Source of the DNA: Pseudoxanthomonas sp. F37
Lineage (GTDB): Bacteria > Pseudomonadota > Gammaproteobacteria > Xanthomonadales > Xanthomonadaceae
Direction: 5' to 3'
DNA length: 64,000 bases
Assembly (NCBI RefSeq): GCF_022965755.1
Contig: NZ_CP095187.1
Location: forward strand, 2,666,001-2,730,000
Below the pieces are notes generated by a model. It made no database searches. It saw only the letters and a program-made list of their open reading frames with translations, and was not told the DNA's origin. A program made the translations under genes and the position numbers. Below are positions 42,552-50,724 of this stretch, one piece after another; the first letter of the stretch is position 1; each line of letters begins with the position of its first letter.

Positions 42552-43694
42552 ATGGCTTCGACGTCCGTACTGGATCAACACGCTTACACCTTCGGCCTGG
42601 AGGAGGAGTACTTCCTCGTGCGCCGGAACGGGCGCCGGCTGCGGCACATGCCGCGCCGCTTCTTTGCCGACTGCCGCCAAGCCCTGGGCGAACGCTTCGG
42701 CAGCGAGATGCTGCAGACCCAGGTGGAAGTCCAGACCGGCGTGCACGACGATCCGCACGCCGCCGAACAGGACCTGCGTACGCTTCGCCGCACCGTCACC
42801 GGCATCGCCCATCGCCATGGGCTGGGGATCCTGGCGGCCGGCACGCACCCGTCCGCGCAGTGGCGCGGCCAGCTCAGCACCGACAAGCCGCATTACGACC
42901 AGGTGATGGGCGAACTGCAGATGCTGGGGCAACGCAACCTGCTGTGCGGCCTGCACGTGCACGTGCAGCCGGCCGACCCCGGCCAGCGCGTGGCGCTGAT
43001 GGCGCGCATGCAACCGTTCCTGCCGCTGTTGCTGGCGCTGAGTACCTCATCCCCCTTCTGGATGGGGCATGCCACCGGCCTGATGGGCTACCGGCAGACC
43101 GCCTACCAGGAGATCCCGCGCACCGGATTGCCGCCGCTGTTCCGCCACCAGACCGAATACGACCAGTATGTGCAGCGCATGACCGATGGACGCGCGATCC
43201 AGGACGCGAGCTTCCTGTGGTGGGCGTTGCGGCCGTCGCTGGCCTTTCCCACCCTCGAGCTGCGCGTCACCGACGCCTGCACCGACCTGTGCGACGCACT
43301 GGCCATCGCACAGCTCTACCGTTGCCTGGTGCGGCACCTCGAGCGCAGGCCACAGCTGTACGCCGACCTGCATGCGGGCGACCAGGCGATCGTCGCGGAA
43401 AACCTGTGGCGGGCGCAGCGCCACGGGTTCGATGCCGGCCTGATCGATCTGGGCAGCCGTCGCCTGGTGGCGGTGCGCGAGATGCTCGAGAACACGCTGC
43501 AGGCGCTGGACGACGACATCCGCGCACTCGGTTGCGCCCGGCAGGTCGAGCGCGTGTGGCGCATCCTGGATGAGGGCACCAGCGCCCACGCGCAACTGCG
43601 GCGCTACCGGGAGCGGAGGGACGCCGGCGACAGCCATGCCGCCGCGCTGGCGCATGTGGTGCATTGGCTCGCCGATGCGAGCGCCCCCACGTAG
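42552..43694 (+). CDS. Carboxylate-amine ligase (YbdK/GCS2 family)
   Basis: A 380-residue member of glutamate-cysteine-ligase family 2: Y-T-F-G-L-E-E-E-Y-F-L-V near the N-terminus, G-T-H-P, Y-D-Q-V-M-G-E-L, C-G-L-H-V-H-V and E-L-R-V-T-D-A-C-T-D. Members form amide bonds between a carboxylate (usually glutamate or a peptide) and an amine with ATP; some have weak gamma-glutamylcysteine synthetase activity, others are orphan. 81 bases after parE. Convergent with the DMT exporter gene. A role with the nearby gor gene in thiol metabolism is possible but only inferred. Confidence 0.92.
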   Translation: MASTSVLDQHAYTFGLEEEYFLVRRNGRRLRHMPRRFFADCRQALGERFGSEMLQTQVEVQTGVHDDPHAAEQDLRTLRRTVTGIAHRHGLGILAAGTHPSAQWRGQLSTDKPHYDQVMGELQMLGQRNLLCGLHVHVQPADPGQRVALMARMQPFLPLLLALSTSSPFWMGHATGLMGYRQTAYQEIPRTGLPPLFRHQTEYDQYVQRMTDGRAIQDASFLWWALRPSLAFPTLELRVTDACTDLCDALAIAQLYRCLVRHLERRPQLYADLHAGDQAIVAENLWRAQRHGFDAGLIDLGSRRLVAVREMLENTLQALDDDIRALGCARQVERVWRILDEGTSAHAQLRRYRERRDAGDSHAAALAHVVHWLADASAPT

Positions 43695-43704
43695 ATGCGC
43701 GGGA

Positions 43705-44688
43705 TCATCGGGCCACGGTCTTCTGCTGCGACACCACGAACACCCCCGCCATCACCAGCACCGTGCCGGCCACCTGCCACGGCCCCATCGGTTCGCCCAG
43801 CAGCAGCAGGCTCAGCACGATGGTCGAAACGGGGCCGATCATGCCGACCTGCGCTGCCAGCGTGGAGCCGATCCGCGCCACCGCCATCATCACCGCCAGC
43901 ACCGGCAGCACGGTGCACAGCGTTCCGTTCACCAGCGACAGCGCATGCACCTGCCACGGCAGCGCCAGCGCGTCCAGCGGCCGCAGCAGCGCGAACTGCA
44001 GCAGGCACAGCACGCAGGCCACGCTGCTGGCGTAGGCGGTCAGGCGCACCGCGCCCACCCGCGCGACCAGCTCGCCGCTGCCCACCAGGTACACCGCGTA
44101 CGCCAGCGCGCTGCCGAACACCAGGACGCCACCGAGCATGATGTCGTCGCCGCCCGCCTGCAGGTCGTGGCCGAACGCCAGGGCCACGCCCGCATAACTG
44201 ACCAGCAGCGCGAGTGCCTGCCGACAGGTGATACGGCGGCCGAACGCCAGCCAGCCGATCAGCGCCACCAGGGTCGGGGTGAGATACAGGATCAGCCGCT
44301 CCAGCGTGGCCGTGATGTAGGCCAGCCCCGCGAAGTCCAGGAAGCTGGCGAGGTAGTAGCCGAGGAAGCCGAGCGACAGGATGCGCCAGCGGTCCGCCGC
44401 GGACAGGGGCGCACCGCGGCGTGCGGCCCATGCGCCCATCGCCAGGAAGAACGGGAACGCCACCAGCATCCGCAGCGCCAGCAGCGTGACCGCATCGGCG
44501 CCATAGCGGTAGCCGAGCTTGACGATGATCGCCTTGCCCGAGAATGCGATAGCGCCCAGCGCGGCCAGGGCCAGGCCGGACCGGCTGACCGCGCGCATTG
44601 CGGGATGGGTGGACGGCGCGTCCACCGCTTCGGCGGGCGCCACGTCCAGCGGCTGGGCCAGTTCGTCCTCCGCGCCCGGCCGGCTCAT
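43705..44688 (-). CDS. DMT-superfamily (EamA) exporter
   Basis: A 327-residue membrane protein with about ten helices in two EamA repeats. The N-terminal 35 residues are hydrophilic. Features: A-I-A-F-S-G-K-A-I-I-V-K-L-G-Y, L-A-Y-I-T-A-T-L-E-R-L-I-L-Y-L-T-P-T-L-V-A-L and the second-repeat L-L-L-L-G-E-P-M-G-P-W-Q-V-A-G. Relatives export amino acids, metabolites or drugs; substrate unknown. It follows hutG by ten bases on the same strand, so the two are probably co-transcribed. Confidence 0.92.
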   Translation of the reverse strand: MSRPGAEDELAQPLDVAPAEAVDAPSTHPAMRAVSRSGLALAALGAIAFSGKAIIVKLGYRYGADAVTLLALRMLVAFPFFLAMGAWAARRGAPLSAADRWRILSLGFLGYYLASFLDFAGLAYITATLERLILYLTPTLVALIGWLAFGRRITCRQALALLVSYAGVALAFGHDLQAGGDDIMLGGVLVFGSALAYAVYLVGSGELVARVGAVRLTAYASSVACVLCLLQFALLRPLDALALPWQVHALSLVNGTLCTVLPVLAVMMAVARIGSTLAAQVGMIGPVSTIVLSLLLLGEPMGPWQVAGTVLVMAGVFVVSQQKTVAR

Positions 44689-44698
44689 CGGCGCGCGG

Positions 44699-45475
44699 TC
44701 ATGCCAGCGTGCATTCCAGCAGGCGCCGGATCAGCGCCTGGGTCGGCGCTGCGCGTCCGGGCAGATAGTCGAAGCTGTCCTCGTCCATGTAGGTGAGCTG
44801 CGCCAGCTCAAGCTGGACGGCCTGCACCTGGTTGGACGGATCGGCGTAGTGCCGGGTGATGTAGCCGCCGCGGAACCGACCGTTGACCACGAAACTGTAA
44901 TCCGACTGCGACGCAAGGACCGCCTCCAGCGCCTGTTGCAACGCAGGCGAGCAGCTGGCACCGCCCGCGGTACCCAGGTTGAAGTCCGGCAGCCGTCCTT
45001 CGAACAGGAACGGCACTTGGCTGCGGATCGAATGGCCCTCCCACAGCACCGCACGTCCGTGCACGCCGCGGATGCGTGCGAGTTCACGCTGCAGGGCCTG
45101 GTGGTAGGGCCGCCAGTAGGTGTCGACGCGGGCGGCGATCTCGTCCGGCGTAGGCCCCTGGCCCGGCAGGTACACCGGATCGCCGCTGAAACGCACGGTA
45201 GGGCACAGGCCGGTGGTGTTCTGACCGGGATAGAGCGAGACATCGTCCTGGGGCCGGTTCAGGTCGACCACATAGCGCGAATGCACCGGCACGATGAGCG
45301 AAGCGCCCAGCGCGCGCGCGAAGCCATACAGCTCCGCGACATGCCAGTCGGTGTCCGGCACGCGCCGCGCCTCGGGCGTCAGGCGCGCGGCGATGTCGTC
45401 GGGCACGCGCGTGCCGTTGTGCGGCAGGCTGATGAACAGCGGCGTGGTGCCCTGGTGCAGCAGGTAGGTGTCCAT
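44699..45475 (-). CDS. hutG: N-formylglutamate deformylase/amidohydrolase
   Basis: A 258-residue HutG-type enzyme that hydrolyses N-formylglutamate to glutamate and formate, the last step of one histidine-degradation route. Motifs: F-I-S-L-P-H-N-G-T-R-V-P, D-T-D-W-H-V, H-S-R-Y-V-V-D-L-N-R, W-E-G-H-S-I-R-S and N-G-R-F-R-G-G-Y-I-T-R-H-Y. No other hut gene is near, so it may be an isolated copy or act on another formylated or N-acyl amino acid. ATG at 45475 is chosen at the conserved MDTYLL start. Confidence 0.88.
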   Translation of the reverse strand: MDTYLLHQGTTPLFISLPHNGTRVPDDIAARLTPEARRVPDTDWHVAELYGFARALGASLIVPVHSRYVVDLNRPQDDVSLYPGQNTTGLCPTVRFSGDPVYLPGQGPTPDEIAARVDTYWRPYHQALQRELARIRGVHGRAVLWEGHSIRSQVPFLFEGRLPDFNLGTAGGASCSPALQQALEAVLASQSDYSFVVNGRFRGGYITRHYADPSNQVQAVQLELAQLTYMDEDSFDYLPGRAAPTQALIRRLLECTLA

Positions 45476-45508
45476 GGCGGCATTGTATCGCCGCACCCGT
45501 CCCGCGAC

Positions 45509-46864
45509 TCAGCGCATCAGCACCACCTCCTCGGCGCTGGTGGGATGGATGGCCACGGTGTCGTGCAGGTCGGCGAGCGTGATGCCCTTCTTCACCGCCA
45601 CCGCGAACCCCTGCAGCATTTCGTCGGCACCTTCACCCAGCAGGTGGAGGCCCACCACGCGCTGCTCCTCGCCCACGCATACCAGCTTGAACAGACTGCG
45701 CTGCGGCGAGTCGGCCAGTGCGTGCAGCATGGGGCGGAACCGCGTGGCGTAGGTCTTCACGTTGTCGCCATGCTCGGCGCGGGCTTCGTCTTCGGTCTGC
45801 CCCACCTTGCCTGCCGGCGGATGCGAGAAGACGACGGTGGCGATGTCGCGGTAGTCCAGGCGGGCTTCGGCCTGACCGCCGAACAGCCTGTCCATCAGGC
45901 GCCGTGCCGCCGCGATGGCGACCGGCGTCAGCGCGGCCTGGCCGGTGACATCGCCCACCGCGTGGATCCCGGGCATGTTCGTGTCCTGCCACGCATCGAC
46001 CTGCACGAAGCCGCGCGCATCGATGGCCACGCCCGCCTCTTCCAGACCCATGCCGCCGGTATTGGGCACGCGGCCGGTCGCGAAGATCAGGCTGTCGAAG
46101 CGCTGGCTGCGCGTACCGTCCTCCGCCAGCACGATCACGCCGCCGTGGGGCGCCTCCTCCAGCGCCGCCACCGCATGACCGAAATGCAGGTGCACGCCGT
46201 GTTGCCGCATGTCATCGGCCAGTTCGGCGGTGATCTGAGCATCGAAGCCCTCCAGCAGCCGCGGACCGCGCACGAACAGTTCCACCTGGCTGCCCAGGGC
46301 CTGCAGCACGCCGGCCAGTTCCACCGCCACGTACCCGCCACCGACGATGGCCACGCGCCGCGGCGCCGCGCACAGGCTGAAGAAGTCGTCGGATACCTGC
46401 CCCAGCATCGCGCCCGGGATCGCCGGTCGCGAGGGCCGCCCGCCGGTGGCGATCAGCAGGTGCTCCGCACGCAGGGGCACCCCGTCGGCGTTCACCACGG
46501 TGCGCGCATCCAGCAACCGTCCATGGCAGGGCATCAGCACCACGCCGCTTTCGTCCAGCCGCTTGCGATAGCTGCCATGGATGCCCGCGATGTAGCGCTG
46601 GCGATGGACGATGAACTCCTTCCAGTCCAGCGTCGGCGATGGCGTGTCGAAACCCAGCGACGCGGCCATCGCGATCTTCTGCGAGAGTTCGGCCGCCAGC
46701 CACATCGCTTTCTTCGGCACGCAGCCGACATTGACGCAGGTGCCGCCCAGTTCCCCGGGCTCCAGCAGGGCCACGCGCGCGCCCTGGGACGCCGCGCGGA
46801 AAGCGCCCGCCAGTCCGCCGGAGCCGCCGCCGATCACGATCAGGTCGAAGTCCTGCGGCGTCAT
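45509..46864 (-). CDS. gor: Glutathione-disulfide reductase
   Basis: A 451-residue FAD/NADPH flavoprotein. FAD site G-G-G-S-G-G-L-A, redox-active Cys43/Cys48 in G-G-T-C-V-N-V-G-C-V-P-K-K, NAD(P) site G-G-G-Y-V-A-V-E-L-A-G-V-L, G-D-V-T-G and the C-terminal catalytic H-P-T-S-A-E-E. It keeps the glutathione pool reduced. ATG at 46864 overlaps the stop of the dehydrogenase gene upstream (ATGA), so the two are translationally coupled. Dihydrolipoyl or mycothione reductase is less likely because of the sequence around the disulfide. Confidence 0.93.
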   Translation of the reverse strand: MTPQDFDLIVIGGGSGGLAGAFRAASQGARVALLEPGELGGTCVNVGCVPKKAMWLAAELSQKIAMAASLGFDTPSPTLDWKEFIVHRQRYIAGIHGSYRKRLDESGVVLMPCHGRLLDARTVVNADGVPLRAEHLLIATGGRPSRPAIPGAMLGQVSDDFFSLCAAPRRVAIVGGGYVAVELAGVLQALGSQVELFVRGPRLLEGFDAQITAELADDMRQHGVHLHFGHAVAALEEAPHGGVIVLAEDGTRSQRFDSLIFATGRVPNTGGMGLEEAGVAIDARGFVQVDAWQDTNMPGIHAVGDVTGQAALTPVAIAAARRLMDRLFGGQAEARLDYRDIATVVFSHPPAGKVGQTEDEARAEHGDNVKTYATRFRPMLHALADSPQRSLFKLVCVGEEQRVVGLHLLGEGADEMLQGFAVAVKKGITLADLHDTVAIHPTSAEEVVLMR

Positions 46865-48111
46865 GCGAAGCGCTCCGGTCGGTAGGGCGAAGGATCGAAG
46901 GCCGGCGGGCGGCCCGTCATCAGGTCGGCCATCAGTTGCCCGGTGGCGGTGCTCATGCTGATGCCCAGCATGCCGTGGCCGGCCGCGATCCAGACCTTGC
47001 GCTGTCCCGGCGCGCGCCCGAGCAGAGGCAGGTCGTCCCAGGTCATCGGTCGCCACCCGCACCAGCGCTCGTGCACCTCGGCGCCGACCGGCTCGCGCAG
47101 GAACTCGCGCGCGCCCCGCTCCAACGCCGCCAGGCGCGTCGCGTTGAGCGTGTCGTCATGGCCGGAGAATTCCATCGTGCTGCCCAGACGGAAGCCGCTG
47201 CCCCAGACCGTCACGCAGACCGAGCGGTCCTTCAGCACCATCGGATGGCGCGGCACGAGCGCAGGACGCGAATAGGTGATCGAGTACCCCTTGCCGGGCT
47301 GGATCGGGGCACGGATGCCCAGCCGGCGCGCGAATGCGGGCGTCCACGCGCCCAGCGCGATCACCGCATCGCGCCCCCTGAATTCGCCCCGCGACGTCGC
47401 CAGGCGAACGCCATCGGGCATGGACTCCAGTCGATCGACCCGGCACTGCGGCTCGATCAGGCCGCCGCGCTCGCGCACCACGCGCGCGAGTTCGGCCACA
47501 TAGCGGTCCGGGCGCAGCCGTGCGTCGCCGGGGAACCGGATGGCACCGGCCACGCCGGGCAGCATGGCCGGCTCTTCCCGTTCGTAGTCGGCGCCGCCGA
47601 AGACCTCCGTGGCGATGCCGAACTCCTTCAGCAGCACGCTCTCGTCCACGTACTGCTGGAACTTGCGCGGGTCGCGGAAGACGTAGTCCAGGCCCTCTTC
47701 CTCGAATTCGCACTGCAGGCCGTAGCGGCCGACCCAGTCGGCCAGCCGGGCACGCGCATCGTTGAGCAGCGCCGCGCGCGCCTGCGTGCTCTGCCGCCAG
47801 TCGCGCGGATTACAGCGGGCGGCGAAGCGCAGCAGCCAGTACCACAGCGCCGGATCGACGCGGGGCTTGATGTAGAGGGGCGCATCGGGGGTGAACATCC
47901 AGCGCAGCGCCTGCGCCACCACGCCGGGGGCCGCCAGTGGTGGTGCATGGCTGGGGGTGATGGTGCCGCAGTTGCCGTGCGAGGCACCGCCACCGACGGC
48001 GCCGGCATCCAGGATGCGCACGCTGCGGCCGGCTTCGAGCAGGGCCAGCGCGGTCGCTAGGCCGATGGCGCCGCCGCCGATGATGAGGACGTCGTCGTGG
48101 GGGGGATTCAC
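46861..48111 (-). CDS. FAD-dependent D-amino-acid dehydrogenase-like oxidoreductase (DadA family)
   Basis: A 416-residue DAO-fold protein: N-terminal L-I-I-G-G-G-A-I-G-L-A-T-A dinucleotide site, G-G-A-S-H-G-N-C-G-T-I-T-P-S-H, L-G-A-W-T-P near the middle, Y-S-I-T-Y-S-R-P, and the C-terminal W-C-G-W-R-P-M-T-W-D-D-L-P-L-L-G and A-A-G-H-G-M-L-G-I-S-M-S. It most resembles D-amino-acid (or D-hydroxyproline) dehydrogenases that pass electrons to the respiratory chain. Substrate not determinable. Overlaps gor by four bases. Confidence 0.88.
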   Translation of the reverse strand: MNPPHDDVLIIGGGAIGLATALALLEAGRSVRILDAGAVGGGASHGNCGTITPSHAPPLAAPGVVAQALRWMFTPDAPLYIKPRVDPALWYWLLRFAARCNPRDWRQSTQARAALLNDARARLADWVGRYGLQCEFEEEGLDYVFRDPRKFQQYVDESVLLKEFGIATEVFGGADYEREEPAMLPGVAGAIRFPGDARLRPDRYVAELARVVRERGGLIEPQCRVDRLESMPDGVRLATSRGEFRGRDAVIALGAWTPAFARRLGIRAPIQPGKGYSITYSRPALVPRHPMVLKDRSVCVTVWGSGFRLGSTMEFSGHDDTLNATRLAALERGAREFLREPVGAEVHERWCGWRPMTWDDLPLLGRAPGQRKVWIAAGHGMLGISMSTATGQLMADLMTGRPPAFDPSPYRPERFA

Positions 48112-48130
48112 TCCGACAGTGTATTCCCAA

Positions 48131-49378
48131 TCATGGCGCCCGCAGCCGCATCGGCTGCGGCGACGCGTAGGTCAGCGACCGCCACAGCCATTCCATCGGG
48201 CCGAACCGGAAGCGCGACAGCCAGGCATGGCTGAGCAGCACCTGCCCTGCGAACAGCGCCAGTGCGAACAACGGATGCCATGCGCGCGGCAACTGCTCGA
48301 AATACCCCAGGCCGTAGCCGTAGAAGATCCACGTGCACACCAGCGACTGCATCAGGTAATTGGTCAGGGCCATGCGGCCGGCGGGCGCCAGCACCGACAG
48401 CGCCCGTTCGAACGCCGGCGACTGCAGAGCCCGCAGGATCCACGCCACATAGCCCAGGCACATCAGCAGGTTGGCCGTCATCTGCAGCGCGAAGGCGGTG
48501 GACAGCCGCAGGTTGAAGGTGGCGAAGTCCATCGTCGGCGACAGCGCCAGCGAGCCCAGCATCGCCAGCAGGCCGAGCGGCAAGGCGCCCCAGCGCAGCA
48601 GCCCGTAGAGACGGCCGAACTCCCGTGGCCGCGCGATGGCGCCGCTGCGCACGAACCAGGCCCCCAGCAGGAACAGCCCGAAGGCGATGAAACCGAACAT
48701 GGTGATGTTGCTCAGCGCCATGCCGGTGCTCTTGAGGCGCTGCCACGTGGCGTCGGCATAGCTGCCGCCGCCGTAGGCCGCGCGTTCGCTTTCGATCAGC
48801 GCCTGCATCTGCGCGCCGATCTGGCCCATCGCCTTGTCCCAGGCCTCGGTGCCGGCCAGCAGCGACCCCATGGCGCCCATCAGGTACATGAAGGCGATCG
48901 GCGCGGCGTACGCCGCCAGGCCCAGCCAGGGGTACCAGCGACAGGGCAGCGGCCGGAACGCAAGCAGCAGGAACGAGCACAGCGCGTACATCATCAGGAT
49001 GTCGCCGGCCCAGATGAAGACCGCATGCAGCACGCCGATCGCCAGCAGCACCAGCCCGCGCCGCCAGTAGGTGCCCGCGAACGGACGGCCCGCCTGCTCG
49101 GCGCGCTGCGACATCACGGCGAACCCCATGCCGAACAGCAGCGAGAACAGCGTGTAGAACTTGCCCTGCACCAGCACGTAGACCAGCAGGTCGACGAAGC
49201 GGTCGGCACCGGTCAGCGCCGGATCCACGCCGCTGGCGGACGCCATTACCGGCCCGACGAAGCCTTCCAGGTTCATCAACAGGATGCCCAGCAGCGCGAA
49301 ACCGCGCAGCACGTCCATCGCCTCGATGCGTTCGGTCACCGCGATCGGTGACAGGTTCCCCTTGATCGTTGCCGTCAT
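48131..49378 (-). CDS. DUF418 domain membrane protein
   Basis: A 415-residue polytopic membrane protein of the DUF418 family. It has the N-terminal R-I-E-A-M-D-V-L-R-G-F-A-L-L-G-I-L-L-M-N, F-Y-T-L-F-S-L-L-F-G-M-G-F, W-R-R-G-L-V-L-L-A-I-G-V-L-H, and the C-terminal G-R-M-A-L-T-N-Y-L-M-Q-S-L-V and P-M-E-W-L-W-R-S-L-T-Y. Function is unknown; the fold resembles acyltransferase-3-like proteins. ATG at 49378 is preceded by GGGAAGG; the 20 upstream codons lack support. Lies 19 bases before the dehydrogenase gene. Confidence 0.92.
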   Translation of the reverse strand: MTATIKGNLSPIAVTERIEAMDVLRGFALLGILLMNLEGFVGPVMASASGVDPALTGADRFVDLLVYVLVQGKFYTLFSLLFGMGFAVMSQRAEQAGRPFAGTYWRRGLVLLAIGVLHAVFIWAGDILMMYALCSFLLLAFRPLPCRWYPWLGLAAYAAPIAFMYLMGAMGSLLAGTEAWDKAMGQIGAQMQALIESERAAYGGGSYADATWQRLKSTGMALSNITMFGFIAFGLFLLGAWFVRSGAIARPREFGRLYGLLRWGALPLGLLAMLGSLALSPTMDFATFNLRLSTAFALQMTANLLMCLGYVAWILRALQSPAFERALSVLAPAGRMALTNYLMQSLVCTWIFYGYGLGYFEQLPRAWHPLFALALFAGQVLLSHAWLSRFRFGPMEWLWRSLTYASPQPMRLRAP

Positions 49379-49435
49379 TCCCTTCCCCTGTTCGATACCG
49401 GGATTAGACCACGCCGCCCGCCTCTTCCTGCATGC

Positions 49436-49468
49436 CAAAAGGAACGGCCCGCTTTCGCGGGCCGTTCC
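49436..49468 (-). terminator. Rho-independent terminator after slyD
   Basis: Twelve-base perfect stem GGAACGGCCCGC (49441-49452), loop TTTC, GCGGGCCGTTCC (49457-49468). On the minus strand it is followed by TTTT. Confidence 0.88.
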
Positions 49469-49488
49469 GGGTACGACGCTTGCGTGGC

Positions 49489-49968
49489 TCAGTGGTGATG
49501 ACCACCCTCGCCATGCACGTGGCCGTGCTCGATCTCTTCGGCGCTGGCCTCGCGCACGTCGACGATCTCCACGTCGAAGTGCAGGTCCTTGCCCGCCATC
49601 GGGTGGTTGAGGTCCACGTCCACCACGCTCATGCCAACCTTCTGGATGGTCACGGCGCGCGGACCGAAGTTGGTCTGCAGCACCACCTGCTGGCCCGGCA
49701 CCAGGCGCTGGTTGCCGAAGTGCTTCTTCGGCACCCGCTGGGTCAGGCCGTCGCGGCGCTCGCCATAGGCATCGGCCGCAGCCACGTCCACGCCGAAGCT
49801 GTCGCCGGCCTGGCGGTCCTGCATGGCGTTCTCCAGGCCCGGGATGATGTTGCCGTGGCCGATCATGATGGCCAGCGGCTCACGGTCCTTCGAACTCTCG
49901 ATCGGCTCCTGGCCGACTTCGGACACGGTGTAGTGGAAACGGACGACGCTGTCTTTTGCGATTTTCAT
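49489..49968 (-). CDS. slyD: FKBP-type peptidyl-prolyl isomerase, SlyD-like
   Basis: A 159-residue cytosolic isomerase/chaperone. The FKBP part (V-R-F-H-Y-T-V, P-L-A-I-M-I-G-H-G-N-I-I-P-G-L-E-N-A-M) contains an inserted IF domain (about 70-120: A-A-D-A-Y-G-E-R, V-P-K-K-H-F). The D-L-N-H-P-M-A-G-K-D-L-H-F motif is diagnostic of SlyD. The His-rich tail (H-G-H-V-H-G-E-G-G-H-H-H) should bind nickel, shorter than in E. coli. In E. coli SlyD assists hydrogenase nickel insertion and folding. Divergent from the NlpC/P60 gene. Confidence 0.95.
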   Translation of the reverse strand: MKIAKDSVVRFHYTVSEVGQEPIESSKDREPLAIMIGHGNIIPGLENAMQDRQAGDSFGVDVAAADAYGERRDGLTQRVPKKHFGNQRLVPGQQVVLQTNFGPRAVTIQKVGMSVVDVDLNHPMAGKDLHFDVEIVDVREASAEEIEHGHVHGEGGHHH

Positions 49969-50051
49969 GCGGGACTCTGGGCGGGGCCTGCCGGCCGGCA
50001 GGACGGGGGCGGCTTGTCGGCCGCCGGGGAATGCGGCGAAGATGCGCCGCG

Positions 50052-50606
50052 ATGAAGGTCCGACATTATCCCGGCTTGCCCGCGCCCGCGCCACTTCACC
50101 GGTGGGCCGCGGCCATGGTCTGCGGCGCCCTGCTGGCATTGGCCGGATGCGGCGGCTCCAAGCCGCAGGCGCACAGGACCGCGCCGCCGAGCCAGCGCGA
50201 CTGGCCGGCGGTGCAGGCCGACGATCCCGCCGCCGCCACCTCGGTGCTGATGCGGGCCATCGGCCTGGTGGGCACCCCTTACCGGTACGGCGGCAACACA
50301 CCGGAGTCGGGCTTCGACTGCAGCGGCCTGGTGACCTACGTGTACCGGGACATGCTGGACGTGCGCCTGCCGCGCACCTCGCGGGAACTGGCCCAGGTGC
50401 AGGGTCCGAAGATCGAGCCGCGCCGGCTGGCGCCGGCCGACCTGGTGTTCTTCGGCAGCCGCGGCAACGTCACCCACGTGGGCATCTACGTAGGCGAAGG
50501 CCGCTTCGTCCACGCCCCCAGCACCGGCGGCACGGTCCGGCTGGACCATCTGGATGGCCCCTACTGGCGGGACCACTACACCGGCGCGAAACGCGTGCTT
50601 CGTTAG
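50052..50606 (+). CDS. NlpC/P60 family lipoprotein peptidase
   Basis: About 184 residues. Lipoprotein signal with L-A-L-A-G-C (Cys33). The NlpC/P60 domain has the catalytic Cys90 in S-G-F-D-C-S-G-L-V, His142 in V-T-H-V-G-I-Y-V-G-E-G and a third His154 in F-V-H-A-P-S. It should cleave peptidoglycan stem peptides at D-Glu-meso-DAP bonds. ATG at 50052 has only a weak ribosome-binding site; 50031 is an alternative. It is in tandem with a second NlpC/P60 gene that has the same catalytic core. Confidence 0.9.
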   Translation: MKVRHYPGLPAPAPLHRWAAAMVCGALLALAGCGGSKPQAHRTAPPSQRDWPAVQADDPAAATSVLMRAIGLVGTPYRYGGNTPESGFDCSGLVTYVYRDMLDVRLPRTSRELAQVQGPKIEPRRLAPADLVFFGSRGNVTHVGIYVGEGRFVHAPSTGGTVRLDHLDGPYWRDHYTGAKRVLR

Positions 50607-50724
50607 GAATCGGTCAACTCTGTGACAGCGGACGTTCACGTTTAACGAATAAATAACGATTTATGAACCAAATCGGTCCGATCAGCCGGCATCATCGTGA
50701 CCATCCTGTGAAACCCATCCGCGC
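50607..50724 (+). promoter_or_regulatory. AT-rich intergenic region between the two NlpC/P60 genes
   Basis: The most AT-rich spot nearby: GTTTAACGAATAAATAACGA then TTTATGAACC. The flanks GTTCA/TGAAC form a short inverted repeat. It is the likely promoter region for the second gene; no precise -35/-10 assignment is possible by eye. Confidence 0.4.
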
